A stretch of DNA of 64,000 bases from Streptomyces sp. VRA16 Mangrove soil (GTDB taxonomy: Bacteria; Actinomycetota; Actinomycetes; Streptomycetales; Streptomycetaceae): contig NZ_JAFVLN010000025.1 in NCBI RefSeq assembly GCF_017377775.1, forward strand, positions 1 to 64,000, given 5' to 3'. This document shows positions 33,005-42,149 of this stretch, piece after piece. The notes beneath the pieces were generated by a model. The model did not search any database and was not told the DNA's origin. It worked only from the letters and a program-made list of their open reading frames with translations. Position 1 is the first letter of the stretch, and every line of letters starts with the position of its first letter. The translations under genes were made by a program, and so were the position numbers.

Positions 33005-34660
33005 TCACAGGGCCCGTTGCGCCTCGTACAGATTGCGGGGGCGCACCACGTCCGTGGTCCCGTACAACTCCAGACGCGTGTGCAGATCCCCGGTGAAGTC
33101 CGGCACGTCGATCTGCCCGAACTCGCGGACCGTGTTGATGCCGACGGTCGCGCTCCACGGCGCGAGACCGTCGATCTTCATCAGGCCCGCGCGTTCATTG
33201 GTGACCCTGATGTTCCAGTGGGTGAAGCGCGCCCCGAACAGCGGTCCGGCGGAGGCGTCGCCGCCGTGCGCCCCGGTGTTGTCGATGGTGATGTCGGTCC
33301 GTACGTTGGCGAACGGCATCCCGCGGTGCGAGTCGAAGGTGCCCATCTCCATCACCCCGCGCGACCAGACGTTGTACGAGGACAGGCCCTCGACGTTGAT
33401 GCCGTGCAGCTGGGTGCCGGACGGGGCCGGGACGGTGCGCGCGCTGAGGGTGAAGTCCTCGATCAGGTTGTCGTGGGAGCCCTCGCGGCAGAAGTACGGG
33501 TGGTGCTCGCCGCGCCCGCCCACGCGCGTGCGGCGCAGGGTGGAGGACGAGGCGGCGACGAGCCCGAAGCCGTTGTCGACGTTCCACACCGTGACGTCCT
33601 CGACCCGGCAGTCGTACGTGCACTGCAGCACGACCCCGTTGTAGCCCTTGTCGAGCAGGTGCGGGGACTGCGGGGTCTGAACCGCCTCCAGGGTCAGGCC
33701 CTCGACCCCCGCCCCGGTCAGCGCCGTGACGTGCGTGGTGAGCCGCGGGTCCCACTCGGGGCGTACGTCGAGGGGCAGCGGGCGCTCGAAGGTGACCTTG
33801 TCACCACGCACCGAGGCGATCCGCACCGGCCACTCGTAGGGCACGTACGAGGTCAGCTTGGTCTTGTCGTCCCAGTAGTACGCCTCGGGGCCCGGACCGC
33901 CGCCCGCCATGTGTTCCAGCAGCGTGTGCGCGGCGTCGTCGGCGAGGCGCAGCAGCACGAGGTCGCCCTTGCGGAGCCCGCCGGGGTCGGCGACCGTCAC
34001 CGACCACGAGCCCTGCCGCGCGGGGGCGACGGTGGTCAGCGTGCGCCACTCGTCGCGCTGGTTGCCGGTCCAGCCCTCGAACGGCCAGTCCCGCGCGCGG
34101 ATCGCGTCCGTGAGCGTACGGAAACGGTCCTCGGGACACAGCCAGATCAGGCCGCCCGCCCAGGACCAGGAGGACTTGGTGCCGCCGTAGCGGGAGCCGT
34201 AGACACCGATGAGTTCGGTGAGGTTCTTGGTGGCGTAGAGCTTGGTGCGCGAGGAGCCGGCGCCCTTGAGGACGACATCGTCGTGGCCGATGTGGATCAG
34301 GTCGTCGATCCGGTACGTGCCCTCGCCGAGGAGCACCGTGCCCCCGCCGGCCCTTCCGGCTGCAGCGAGGGCACGGTTGATCGCGGGGGCGCAGTCGGTG
34401 GTGCCGTCGGCGACCGCGCCGAAGGACTCGGCCCGCAGGACGCGCCCGGCGGCGTGCCGCCCGCGGCGGCTGCCGGCCCTGCCGACGTAGGGGATCTGCG
34501 GATGCGCGTACGGGTTCGCGGTGAACTCGTGCCAGATGCCGGGGACTTGGCCGGTGGCGGCGCGGGCCGCGCCCGCCCCGATCCCGGTCGTCGCGGCGGC
34601 CGCCACCGCGACCGCTCCGCCCAGAACGCTTCGTCTGCTGAAGTTCCGCACCGCTGCCAC
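33005..34660 (-). CDS. Tat-exported right-handed beta-helix protein
   Basis: A 551-residue secreted protein. The Tat signal NFSRRSVLGGAVAVAAAATTG through AARAA precedes a pectate-lyase-3/GH-like fold that opens with the hallmark RAESFGAVADGTTDCAPAINRALAAA and GGGTVLLGEGTYRI. The remaining sequence shows repeating short strands (VEDVTVWNVDNGFGLV, NLIEDFTL) of a parallel beta-helix. Such proteins bind or cleave polysaccharides; the substrate is not clear. A palindrome overlapping the promoter (34691-34709) suggests control by a sugar-responsive regulator. Confidence 0.8.
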   Translation of the reverse strand: MAAVRNFSRRSVLGGAVAVAAAATTGIGAGAARAATGQVPGIWHEFTANPYAHPQIPYVGRAGSRRGRHAAGRVLRAESFGAVADGTTDCAPAINRALAAAGRAGGGTVLLGEGTYRIDDLIHIGHDDVVLKGAGSSRTKLYATKNLTELIGVYGSRYGGTKSSWSWAGGLIWLCPEDRFRTLTDAIRARDWPFEGWTGNQRDEWRTLTTVAPARQGSWSVTVADPGGLRKGDLVLLRLADDAAHTLLEHMAGGGPGPEAYYWDDKTKLTSYVPYEWPVRIASVRGDKVTFERPLPLDVRPEWDPRLTTHVTALTGAGVEGLTLEAVQTPQSPHLLDKGYNGVVLQCTYDCRVEDVTVWNVDNGFGLVAASSSTLRRTRVGGRGEHHPYFCREGSHDNLIEDFTLSARTVPAPSGTQLHGINVEGLSSYNVWSRGVMEMGTFDSHRGMPFANVRTDITIDNTGAHGGDASAGPLFGARFTHWNIRVTNERAGLMKIDGLAPWSATVGINTVREFGQIDVPDFTGDLHTRLELYGTTDVVRPRNLYEAQRAL

Positions 34661-34690
34661 CCTTCATCGACGTACACCCGATGTGCATAT

Positions 34691-34709
34691 ACGTGAACGC
34701 TGTTCACGT
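34691..34709. promoter_or_regulatory. Candidate operator
   Basis: ACGTGAAC-N3-GTTCACGT, a perfect 8-bp dyad located 31 bp before the beta-helix gene start and overlapping the probable -10 region. The form suits GntR- or LacI-type repressors. Confidence 0.55.
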
Positions 34710-34788
34710 GAATGCCGGGCGCGAGCATGCCACGGAAACCGCGGCCACGAGAAGAGGTGTGCGGCGGTGAACTACGGGGCGGAGTGCG

Positions 34789-35289
34789 TCAGTTGGAAGG
34801 ACGCTGGATCAGATGTGTGAACGCGTCCAGATTGCGCGTCGATTCGCCGCGCGACACCCGCCACGCGTACTCGCGGCGGATCGCGGACGCGAAACCGAGC
34901 TCCAGGAGCGTGTTGAAGGCGCCGTCGGCGGCCTCCAGGACCGAGCCGAGCAGCCGGTCGAGCTCGTCGGGGGTGACTGCGGCCAGCGGGAGCTTCCCGG
35001 CGAGGTAGATGTCGCCGAGCTGATCGACGGCGTAACTCACGCCGTACAGGCGCAGATTGCGCTCAAGGAGCCAGCGGTGCACCCCCGCCTCGTTCTCGTC
35101 CGGGTGGCGGATCACGAAGGCGTTGAGCGACAGGCTGTGGTTGCCGACGCGCAGCGAGAGCGTCGTCGACAGCTTGTGGGTGCCGGGCAGCTTCACGACG
35201 TACGCGCCGGGCTCGGGGCTCTCCCACTCCAGCTCGGCGTCCTTGAGGAACGCCGCGATCACGTCGTGTGCCGGGTGCTGGTCAGCCAT
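34789..35289 (-). CDS. YbjN-domain protein
   Basis: A 166-residue protein of the YbjN/type III secretion chaperone-like fold: DVIAAFLKDAELEWESPEPGAYVVKLPG, then TLSLRVGNHSLSLNAFVIRHPDENEAGVHRWLLERN. Function unresolved; in E. coli YbjN affects stress responses. It overlaps the end of mshA by 8 nt on the same strand, an arrangement conserved in actinobacteria, so it is probably cotranscribed with mycothiol synthesis. Confidence 0.8.
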   Translation of the reverse strand: MADQHPAHDVIAAFLKDAELEWESPEPGAYVVKLPGTHKLSTTLSLRVGNHSLSLNAFVIRHPDENEAGVHRWLLERNLRLYGVSYAVDQLGDIYLAGKLPLAAVTPDELDRLLGSVLEAADGAFNTLLELGFASAIRREYAWRVSRGESTRNLDAFTHLIQRPSN

Positions 35290-36631
35290 GGTGCGAGAGT
35301 ACGTGACGGCGGTGCTCGTGCATCGCCGCGGTGTACACGTCGGCCGTCGCGGAGGCGGCCGTGCCCCAGCCGAAGGACTGCGCGTGCCGGGCCGCCGCGG
35401 CGCCCATGTTGTCCACAAGGTGGGGATGGTCGGCGAACTCGCGCAGCACGCGCGCGTAGGCGGCCGGTTCGTGGCCGTCGACGAGGAAGCCGGTCGTCTC
35501 GTCCCGCACCGCCACCGGCAGGCCGCCCACGGACGCGGCGAGCACCGGCGTCCCGGTGGCCTGCGCCTCGATCGCGACGAGCCCGAACGACTCGCTGTAG
35601 GACGGCATGACGAGCAGGGAGGCCGCCCGGAACCAGTCCGCGAGCTGGTCCTGGCCGACCGGCGGGTGGAACCGCACGACGTCGGAGATGCCCAGCTGGG
35701 CGGCGAGCTTCTGCAGCGCGGCGGGCTTGGCGAGGCCGCTGCCGCTCGGGCCGCCGACGACGGGCACGACCATGCGGGTGCGCAGCTCGGGCCGCTCGTC
35801 GAGCAGCACGGCGACCGCCTTGAGCAGGATGTCGGGGGCCTTGAGCGGCTGGATGCGGCCCGCGAAGAGCGGCACCAGGGCGTCCTGGGGCAGGCCGAGG
35901 CGGGCGCGGGCCGCGGCCCGGCCGTCGCCGACGGTGAACCGCTCCAGGTTGACGCCCGGGTGGACGACGGCGACCTTGCCGGGGTCCGCGTCGTAGTGGT
36001 GGATCAGCTCCTCGGCCTCGCCCGCGGTGTTGGCGATCAGCCGGTCGGCGGCGCGCACGATCTGGGTCTCGCCGATGACGCGGGCGGCCGGCTCGGGGGT
36101 GTCGCCCTCGGCCAGCGCGGCGTTCTTGACCTTGGCCATGGTGTGCATGGCGTGCACCAGCGGGGCGCCCCAGCGCTCGGCGGCCAGCCAGCCGACGTGC
36201 CCGGAGAGCCAGTAGTGCGAGTGGACCAGGTCGTAGTAGCCGGGCCGGTGGCCCGCCCACGCCTGCATCACGCCGTGCGTGAAGGCGCAGAGCTGCGCCG
36301 GGAGGTCCTCCTTGGCGAGGCCTTCGTAGGGGCCGGCGTCCACGTGCCGCACCAGGACGCCGGGCGCGAGCTCGACCTCCGGCGGCAGGCCGCCCGTGGT
36401 GGCGCGCGTGAAGATCTCGACCTCGATGTTGATCGAGGCGAGGCGCTTGGCGAGCTCGACGATGTAGACGTTCATTCCGCCCGCGTCGCCCGTGCCGGGC
36501 TGGTGCAGCGGAGAGGTGTGGACACTGAGCATCGCGACGCGGCGGGGCCGGCGGGAAGTGCCGGGGAAGCGCAGACGGGGAGCGGCCGAAGCGGCTCCGG
36601 TACGGCGGAACCTGGACACGTACTGACTCAC
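35282..36631 (-). CDS. mshA: D-inositol 3-phosphate glycosyltransferase MshA
   Basis: First committed enzyme of mycothiol biosynthesis, joining GlcNAc from UDP-GlcNAc to 1D-myo-inositol 3-phosphate; 449 residues, GT4 fold. The MshA signature SVHTSPLHQPGTGDAGGMNV is at about 36-55. The C-terminal donor site carries FAGRIQPLKAPDILL and the E-x7-E motif SESFGLVAIEA. Start GTG 36631 follows a CAGGAGG ribosome binding site; the longer open frame adds a non-conserved extension. Confidence 0.94.
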   Translation of the reverse strand: MSQYVSRFRRTGAASAAPRLRFPGTSRRPRRVAMLSVHTSPLHQPGTGDAGGMNVYIVELAKRLASINIEVEIFTRATTGGLPPEVELAPGVLVRHVDAGPYEGLAKEDLPAQLCAFTHGVMQAWAGHRPGYYDLVHSHYWLSGHVGWLAAERWGAPLVHAMHTMAKVKNAALAEGDTPEPAARVIGETQIVRAADRLIANTAGEAEELIHHYDADPGKVAVVHPGVNLERFTVGDGRAAARARLGLPQDALVPLFAGRIQPLKAPDILLKAVAVLLDERPELRTRMVVPVVGGPSGSGLAKPAALQKLAAQLGISDVVRFHPPVGQDQLADWFRAASLLVMPSYSESFGLVAIEAQATGTPVLAASVGGLPVAVRDETTGFLVDGHEPAAYARVLREFADHPHLVDNMGAAAARHAQSFGWGTAASATADVYTAAMHEHRRHVLSHHG

Positions 36632-36834
36632 GTGCGGTCCTCCTGCTGGCGGCTCTACTACGGCGGTCGTGCGGCTCTGGTGCGGCCGTACTGCGGGCAC
36701 GGCTAGGGGAGGGCGCACGCCCTCGTCCTAGGGCGGCAACACCGGACCGAGCCACTCCATTTCCACTTTGCCGAATCATTACTGTACGTGGCTCAACCTC
36801 AGCCCCTCTCCCCGCAGCGCATACCCTCGTACCC

Positions 36835-37650
36835 ATGAGCCCGCCTACCCCGTCCCGCCCGGTAGGAACGGTGACGCGAGGCACCACCAACCCCAACCGG
36901 CTGCGCCGCATGGACCGCTGGATCGCGGCCACCCACGGCGCCGCGCTGCGCCGGGCCGACGATCCCGTGGCCGTCGATCTCGGATACGGGGCCGCCCCCT
37001 GGACCGCCGTGGAGCTGCTGGCCCGCCTGCGCGAGGCGGCGCCGCACGCGCGCGTGGTCGGCATCGAGATCGAGCCGGCCCGGGTCGCGGCCGCGAAGCC
37101 GTACGCGCGCGAGGGGCTCACCTTCCGGCACGGCGGCTTCGAGGTGCCCCTGGAACCCGCCGGTACGGCCCCGGCCCTGATCCGGGCCGCGAACGTGCTG
37201 CGCCAGTACGACGAGGAGCAGGTCGCCGAGGTCTGGCGGCGGCTGTGCGGGCGGCTGGCGCCGGGCGGTCTCCTCGTGGAGGGCACCTGCGACGAGATCG
37301 GGCGGCGGCACGTGTGGGTGGCGCTCGGGCCCGAGGGGCCGCGCACGGTGACGTTCGCGACCCGGCTCGGCTCCCTCCGGACCCCCTCCGACCTGGCCGA
37401 GCGCCTCCCGAAGGCGCTGATCCACCGCAATGTGCCGGGCGAGCCGGTGCACGCCTTCCTGCGGGACTTCGACCGGGCCTGGGCGGCGGCCGCCCCCTAC
37501 GCCTCGTACGGGGCGCGGCAGCGCTGGATCCGCACGGTGCGCACCCTGACGGCCGACTGGCCGGTGGTGGACAGCCCGGCGCGCTGGCGCCAGGGCGAAG
37601 TGACCGTGGCGTGGGGGGCGTTGGCGCCGCTCGACAACTCCCGGGGCTGA
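36835..37650 (+). CDS. Class I SAM-dependent methyltransferase
   Basis: A 271-residue Rossmann-fold methyltransferase-like protein. Motif I is VAVDLGYGAAPWTAVELLARL with the AdoMet loop GYGAAPW, and the acidic end of strand 2 is VVGIEIEPARVAAA. Later it shows LAPGGLLVEGTCDEIGRR (motif III region). It is divergent from mshA. Substrate unknown. Confidence 0.75.
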   Translation: MSPPTPSRPVGTVTRGTTNPNRLRRMDRWIAATHGAALRRADDPVAVDLGYGAAPWTAVELLARLREAAPHARVVGIEIEPARVAAAKPYAREGLTFRHGGFEVPLEPAGTAPALIRAANVLRQYDEEQVAEVWRRLCGRLAPGGLLVEGTCDEIGRRHVWVALGPEGPRTVTFATRLGSLRTPSDLAERLPKALIHRNVPGEPVHAFLRDFDRAWAAAAPYASYGARQRWIRTVRTLTADWPVVDSPARWRQGEVTVAWGALAPLDNSRG

Positions 37651-37808
37651 CGGGAACGATCGCCGCACGCCGTTCGTCACACCGTGCGGGGTCTGTCGGA
37701 TTTGGCGTGCGCGTGGCACCATCCACCCAGCGCACACAAGTTACTGACGGTAAATCAGGTTTTGCCGGACGGTGGAACCGGGAGGTCTCGGCTGTGGGGG
37801 CGGAGCGG

Positions 37809-38897
37809 ATGAGCAAGCAGGGCACGTCGAGGACGGCGTTGATGGCGGCCGTGGCGCTGGTGTGCGCCGTGACGGTGCTGGCGGCGCCGGGCGCGGCGTT
37901 CGCGGCACCGGCTCCCACCCCCTCGCCGTCGACGACACCGGCGGGCTCGAAGCCCCTCAAGACCAAGGACCTCGAAGCCGTCCGCGCGAAGATCGACAAG
38001 CTGTACCACGACGCGGCGGTGGCGACGGACGCGTACAACGCGGCGACGGAGAAGGCCGAGAAGCAGTCCGTCGAGATCGTGAAGCTCGCCCAGAAGATAG
38101 CCGCGGGGCAGAGCAGGCTGGACCGGCTCAGGAGCAGCGCGGGCGCGGCGGCGCGCGAGCAGTACCGCACCGGCGGGATCCCGCGCGAGACCCAGTTCCT
38201 GCTCTCCGGCGACCCGCAGCTGTTCCTGGACAACGCGGGCCGGCTGCACCAGGGCCAGCAGGCCACCAAGAACCTGCTCTCGCAGCTCACCAAGACGCAG
38301 GAGGAGCTCGCCCAGTACGCGGACGACGCCTCCGCGAAATGGAAGCAGCTCGACGAGGGCGCCAAGGAGAAGGCGGCCGCGAAGAAGAAGGTCGAGAAGC
38401 AGATCAAGGAGGCGCAGCAGCTCGAGAACAAGCTGGAGAAGAAGGAGCGCGAGCGGCTGCGCAAGCTGGAGGAGGAGGCCGAGCAGAAGCGGCAGACGGC
38501 CTGGCTCTCCTCGGGCGTCCTCAAGGAGATCAACGGGAAGGCGACGCCCGCCGGCAAGAAGGCGGTCCAGTTCGCCACCGCACAGCTGGGCAAGCCGTAC
38601 GTGTGGGGCGCCGAGGGCCCGAAGTCGTACGACTGCTCCGGGCTCACCTCCCAGGCGTGGGCGGCGGCGGGGCACGGCATCCCGCGCACCTCGCAGGAGC
38701 AGTGGAAGCAGCTCAAGCACATCGACGTCAAGGACATGCGCCCCGGCGACCTGATCATCTACCACGACGACGCCAGCCACGTCGGGATGTACATAGGCGA
38801 CGGCGCGATCATCCACGCACCGCGCCCGGGGCGGACCGTGACGGTCGCCGGGGCCGGTTCGATGGCGATACTCGGCGTGGTGCGGCCCGACGCCTGA
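37809..38897 (+). CDS. NlpC/P60 peptidoglycan endopeptidase
   Basis: A 362-residue secreted cell-wall hydrolase. Signal peptide to about residue 32, long alpha-helical coiled coil (about 50-235) rich in Lys/Glu, then an NlpC/P60 domain with catalytic C276 (YDCSGLTSQAW), H324 (SHVGMYIG) and H336 (IIHAPRPG). The coiled coil resembles RipA-type hydrolases and may autoinhibit the catalytic site. ATG 37809 has GGAG just upstream. It probably cleaves D-Glu/mDAP-type stem peptides during growth or sporulation. Confidence 0.9.
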   Translation: MSKQGTSRTALMAAVALVCAVTVLAAPGAAFAAPAPTPSPSTTPAGSKPLKTKDLEAVRAKIDKLYHDAAVATDAYNAATEKAEKQSVEIVKLAQKIAAGQSRLDRLRSSAGAAAREQYRTGGIPRETQFLLSGDPQLFLDNAGRLHQGQQATKNLLSQLTKTQEELAQYADDASAKWKQLDEGAKEKAAAKKKVEKQIKEAQQLENKLEKKERERLRKLEEEAEQKRQTAWLSSGVLKEINGKATPAGKKAVQFATAQLGKPYVWGAEGPKSYDCSGLTSQAWAAAGHGIPRTSQEQWKQLKHIDVKDMRPGDLIIYHDDASHVGMYIGDGAIIHAPRPGRTVTVAGAGSMAILGVVRPDA

Positions 38898-39169
38898 GCC
38901 CTGGGACGCGAGCCTGGTACGTGAGTCCTGGCACGTGACGCAGCACACTTCCTTCACTTCAGTTGCACAGTTCCGACGTGATGTTCGTCATCCCGATCTC
39001 GCCCATCGGGGGCCGGATCCCGCCAATTCCCGCCCCAGGACCGGCATATGACGCTGACAGGTTGCCGCTCACCATTCCGTTGAGGCGGCGGCTGACGCTA
39101 AGGTCCCCGTCGGTGGTTCGAGGACCTTCGTCCCACCGCGCCCTCGGGGGGAGGGAAGGAAACCTAGCG

Positions 39170-40474
39170 ATGCCCGTACCCATACCGCGGCAGAGAGCAA
39201 TCCCGGCCGTGGAAGGTGGTCAGGCTCCAGCTGTGCCCATGACGCCGTCCGCCGGACCGGCCGACCGCACGACCGCCGACGACACCACGAACAGCAGCAC
39301 CGGCGCCGGCCCTACCGGCGGCCTCACGCTGCTGGTCATCGAGGACGACCCCACGGGGTCCCTCACCGTCCCGGAGATGCCGGACGCCGCGGGCAAGCCG
39401 ATCCGCGTCCGCACCGCCCGCAACCTCACCGAGGCCGAGCGGCTGCTCACGCACGACGTGAACTGCATCCTGCTCGACCTCGCGCTGCCCGGCGCCAAGG
39501 CCGACACGGACGAGCTGGAGACGCTGCGGCACGTGCTGCGCCTCGCGCCGCGGCACGCCGTGCTGGCGCTGACCACGTCGGGCGACGCCGAGCGCGGCGC
39601 CGAGGCGGTGCGCGTCGGCGCCCAGGACTACCTGTTCCGCGAGGAGCTGGACGGACGTCTCCTCGGCCGTGCCATCCGGTACGCCGTGGAGCGCAAGCGT
39701 GCCGACGTGGCGCAGCGCAAGCTCACCGAGTCGCGGCTTCGCGCCCAGGAGAACGCCCGCCTGGAGCGCGGTCTGCTGCCCACGCCGCTGCTTGAAGGAT
39801 CGTCTCTGCGCTTCGCGGCGGGCTACCGGCCCGGCCGCTCCCGCGCGCTGCTCGGCGGCGACTTCTACGACACCGTCCGCACCCCGGACGGCTCGGTGCA
39901 CGCGATGATCGGCGACGTCTGCGGGCACGGCCCGGACGCGGCGGCGCTCGGGGTGGAACTGCGCATCGCCTGGCGGGCCTTGACGTTCGCGGGGCTCTGC
40001 GGCGACCAGCTGCTCTCCACGCTGCAGCAGGTCCTGGAGCACGAGCGCGCCGACGACGAGATCTTCGCGACGCTGTGCACGGTGGACATCGCGCCGGACG
40101 GGCGCCGCGCGGGCCTGTGCCTGGCGGGCCACCCGTCACCGCTGATCGCGAGCCCCGGCCGTCCGGCGACGCTGCTCCCGTACGAGAACAGCGGCCCTGC
40201 CCTGGGCCTGCTGCCGAGGGCGCGCTGGCCGCGGATGCAGGTGGAGCTGGGCCCCTCCTGGAGCCTGATGCTCTACACCGACGGCCTGATCGAGGGCCGG
40301 GTCGGCGACGGCAACCGGCGGCTCGGCCAGGAAGGCATGGTGGAGCTGATCCGCCGCCAGCGGGCGGCGGGTCTGGAGGGTGAAGAGCTCCTGGAGGCCA
40401 CGATGAACGAGGTGCGCGACCTCAACGGCGGCGATCTGACGGACGACGTGGCGGTGCTGCTGCTCGACCGGTGA
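39170..40474 (+). CDS. Receiver-PP2C (SpoIIE-type) phosphatase
   Basis: A 434-residue response-regulator phosphatase. Residues about 50-165 form a receiver-like domain with the acidic cluster VIEDD and the phosphoacceptor strand NCILLDLALPG; the conserved lysine position reads LFREELDG, so signalling may be atypical. Residues about 200-434 are a PP2C/SpoIIE domain with metal ligands in LLGGDFYDTV and MIGDVCGHGPDAAALG and a late LTDDVAVLLL. Such proteins dephosphorylate anti-anti-sigma factors. No anti-sigma gene is adjacent. Confidence 0.88.
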   Translation: MPVPIPRQRAIPAVEGGQAPAVPMTPSAGPADRTTADDTTNSSTGAGPTGGLTLLVIEDDPTGSLTVPEMPDAAGKPIRVRTARNLTEAERLLTHDVNCILLDLALPGAKADTDELETLRHVLRLAPRHAVLALTTSGDAERGAEAVRVGAQDYLFREELDGRLLGRAIRYAVERKRADVAQRKLTESRLRAQENARLERGLLPTPLLEGSSLRFAAGYRPGRSRALLGGDFYDTVRTPDGSVHAMIGDVCGHGPDAAALGVELRIAWRALTFAGLCGDQLLSTLQQVLEHERADDEIFATLCTVDIAPDGRRAGLCLAGHPSPLIASPGRPATLLPYENSGPALGLLPRARWPRMQVELGPSWSLMLYTDGLIEGRVGDGNRRLGQEGMVELIRRQRAAGLEGEELLEATMNEVRDLNGGDLTDDVAVLLLDR

Positions 40475-40503
40475 CCTGCGGTTTCCGGAGAAGCCAGGGG
40501 CGG

Positions 40504-40857
40504 TTACCGGCGGCCGTTGTACGGGCCGTACGGGCCGTCGCTGCTGGATCCGCCGCCGCCCTTGCGGCCCCAGCCGCCACCGCCGCCGCCCATCTGCCGG
40601 ACCGCGGGCCGCACGTCGACCATGTACACGATGGTCGCGACGAGGCCGATGATCGGCAGGAACGACAGGATCGGGAACAGCAGGTTCACCACGAAGGCGA
40701 GCCCGAGGATGATCAGCCAGAACGGCTTGGTCTTCTTGTCGGCGGCGCGGTAGGCGTCCTCGCGCCGGGTCGCGGCGTCGATGAACGCGAAGCCGCTGAA
40801 GACGATCAACGCCATGCTCAGCAACCACATGAGATTGGCGAATCCCTGCATCAGCAC
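40504..40857 (-). CDS. DUF2516-family membrane protein
   Basis: A 117-residue protein with an N-terminal membrane helix (MWLLSMALIVFSGFAFIDA) and two more (FWLIILGLAFVVNLLFPI, LPIIGLVATIVYMV). It ends in a Gly/Ser-rich tail (GGGGGGWGRKGGGGSSS). DUF2516 proteins are conserved in Streptomyces without known function. The start could be GTG 40857 or ATG 40851; I use the first. Confidence 0.8.
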   Translation of the reverse strand: MLMQGFANLMWLLSMALIVFSGFAFIDAATRREDAYRAADKKTKPFWLIILGLAFVVNLLFPILSFLPIIGLVATIVYMVDVRPAVRQMGGGGGGWGRKGGGGSSSDGPYGPYNGRR

Positions 40858-40921
40858 AACGCCACCACCAAAATCGTTTCCTGATCGGTCCTACGGGCCT
40901 GTCGGCCACCGTACCCGTCGA

Positions 40922-40954
40922 ACGAGCCGGACACGCGATGCGTGCCCGGCTCGT
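40922..40954 (-). terminator. Terminator after the HbhA-like gene
   Basis: ACGAGCCGG at 40922-40930 pairs with its complement at 40946-40954, and the stem continues inward for six more pairs with one mismatch. Confidence 0.7.
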
Positions 40955-40986
40955 GATGTGCTGCCGCGCCGACGTGCCGCTCGTGC

Positions 40987-41595
40987 CTATTTGGCGGGCG
41001 GCGTCGAGCCCGGGCTCGTCTTCTTGGCGGTGGTGGTCTTCTTCGCCGGCGTCTTCTTGGCGGCGGTCTTCTTCGCCGGCGCGGGCTTCTCGGCGACGGG
41101 AGCGGCGGCGGCCGGGGCCGCCTCGGTCTCCTTGGGCGCCTCGTCCGGCTCGACGGCGCCGGCGAACTCGACGATCTCGTCGGCGGCCTCGCCGCGCCAG
41201 TGCTTCACGGTCTCCTCGCCGTGCTCGGCGACCTTCTCGTACGTCTCGCGCGCCTTGACGGCGGCCTCGGCGGCGATGCCGACGCCGCGCAGCGCGAGCT
41301 CCTGGGCCGTCTCACCGAGCTTCTTCAGGTCGGTGTCGAGGGTGGCGACGAACTCGTTCACCTTCGCCGAGAGCGTGGCCTGCGCCTCCTTGGCGCGGGC
41401 GGTCGCCTTCTCCTGCACGTCCTTGGGGTCCGTGTTGCGCACGGCGTCGAACCGCGCGGGCGCCTCGGCACGCAACTGCTCGACGAGGCCCGGCACCTTC
41501 TTCGCCTGCTGGAACGTCAATTCGGCGGCGCCCGCGGCGAAGTAGAGCGGGGTCGGGTCGGAGAAGGTCTTGCGCAGGTCGTCCTTGATGGCCAT
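40987..41595 (-). CDS. HbhA-like protein with Lys/Ala/Pro tail
   Basis: A 202-residue protein. Residues 1-140 are predicted helical coiled coil (AIKDDLRKTFSDPTPLYFAAGAAELTFQQ, later NEFVATLDTDLKKLGETAQ). The last 40 residues form a cationic tail of PAKK/AKKT repeats, like the heparin-binding C-terminus of mycobacterial HbhA or histone H1-like tails. Mature role in Streptomyces is unknown; binding to polyanions (DNA, glycans) is plausible. It lies just downstream of the XRE regulator gene, spacing 22 bp, and may be cotranscribed. Confidence 0.7.
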   Translation of the reverse strand: MAIKDDLRKTFSDPTPLYFAAGAAELTFQQAKKVPGLVEQLRAEAPARFDAVRNTDPKDVQEKATARAKEAQATLSAKVNEFVATLDTDLKKLGETAQELALRGVGIAAEAAVKARETYEKVAEHGEETVKHWRGEAADEIVEFAGAVEPDEAPKETEAAPAAAAPVAEKPAPAKKTAAKKTPAKKTTTAKKTSPGSTPPAK

Positions 41596-41617
41596 GGCGT
41601 GGTCCTCCCGGATCACA

Positions 41618-42019
41618 TCAACTGCTGCTTGAGGGCTCGGCACCGCCGTCGGCGCGGGGTCCGCCGTCGTGATTCCCGTTCTCTTTCCTGAAGGATTCGT
41701 AGATCTGCAACAGGACGTGCTTCTGACGCTCGTCGAGCGAGGGGTCGGCGAGAATCACCGCACGTGTCTCGATCTCGTCCCGCTCGCGCTCCGCGTCGAG
41801 GATCCCCGCCCGCACATACAGCGTCTCCGCGGAGATCCGCAGCGCCTTGGCGACCTGCTGCAGCACCTCCGCGCTCGGCTTGCGCAGCCCGCGCTCGATC
41901 TGGCTGAGATACGGGTTGGACACCCCTGCGGCATCGGCGAGCTGACGGAGCGACAACTGCGCGTTGCGACGCTGCTCGCGCAGGTACTCGCCGAGATTTC
42001 CGACGTTGAGCGATGCCAT
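41618..42019 (-). CDS. XRE-family regulator
   Basis: A 133-residue DNA-binding protein. The Cro/C1-type helix-turn-helix covers about 13-60 (REQRRNAQLSLRQLADAAGVSNPYLSQIERG). The C-terminal part (SLDERQKHVLLQIYESFRKEN) could be an oligomerisation helix. ATG 42019 is preferred because the perfect 28-bp palindrome lies only 27 bp upstream, as an autoregulatory operator should. It probably represses its own promoter and the HbhA-like gene. Confidence 0.88.
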   Translation of the reverse strand: MASLNVGNLGEYLREQRRNAQLSLRQLADAAGVSNPYLSQIERGLRKPSAEVLQQVAKALRISAETLYVRAGILDAERERDEIETRAVILADPSLDERQKHVLLQIYESFRKENGNHDGGPRADGGAEPSSSS

Positions 42020-42045
42020 ACCCCGATGGTGCCGCACCTGTGCTA

Positions 42046-42073
42046 ACTATTGCAAGCAGCTGCTTGCAATAGT
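42046..42073. promoter_or_regulatory. 28-bp perfect palindrome (operator)
   Basis: ACTATTGCAAGCAG followed directly by its exact reverse complement. The site ends 27 bp before the XRE gene and also faces the divergent gene at 42150. Likely binding site of the XRE protein. Confidence 0.75.
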
Positions 42074-42149
42074 GCGCTGCGTCACGTGTGCCCGCGGTGG
42101 GCCCGGATATTCCGGTGCGGCCGCAAAGACCCGGCGCGATGATGCGCGG

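Noticed and set aside
37651..37808. Possible c-di-AMP riboswitch before the NlpC/P60 gene
   Set aside because: Some Streptomyces cell-wall hydrolases have one, but the conserved motifs are not visible here.
38959..39183. 74-codon minus-strand frame ending MTNITSELCN
   Set aside because: No convincing ribosome binding site and no family; lies in the promoter region of the PP2C gene. A small peptide cannot be excluded.
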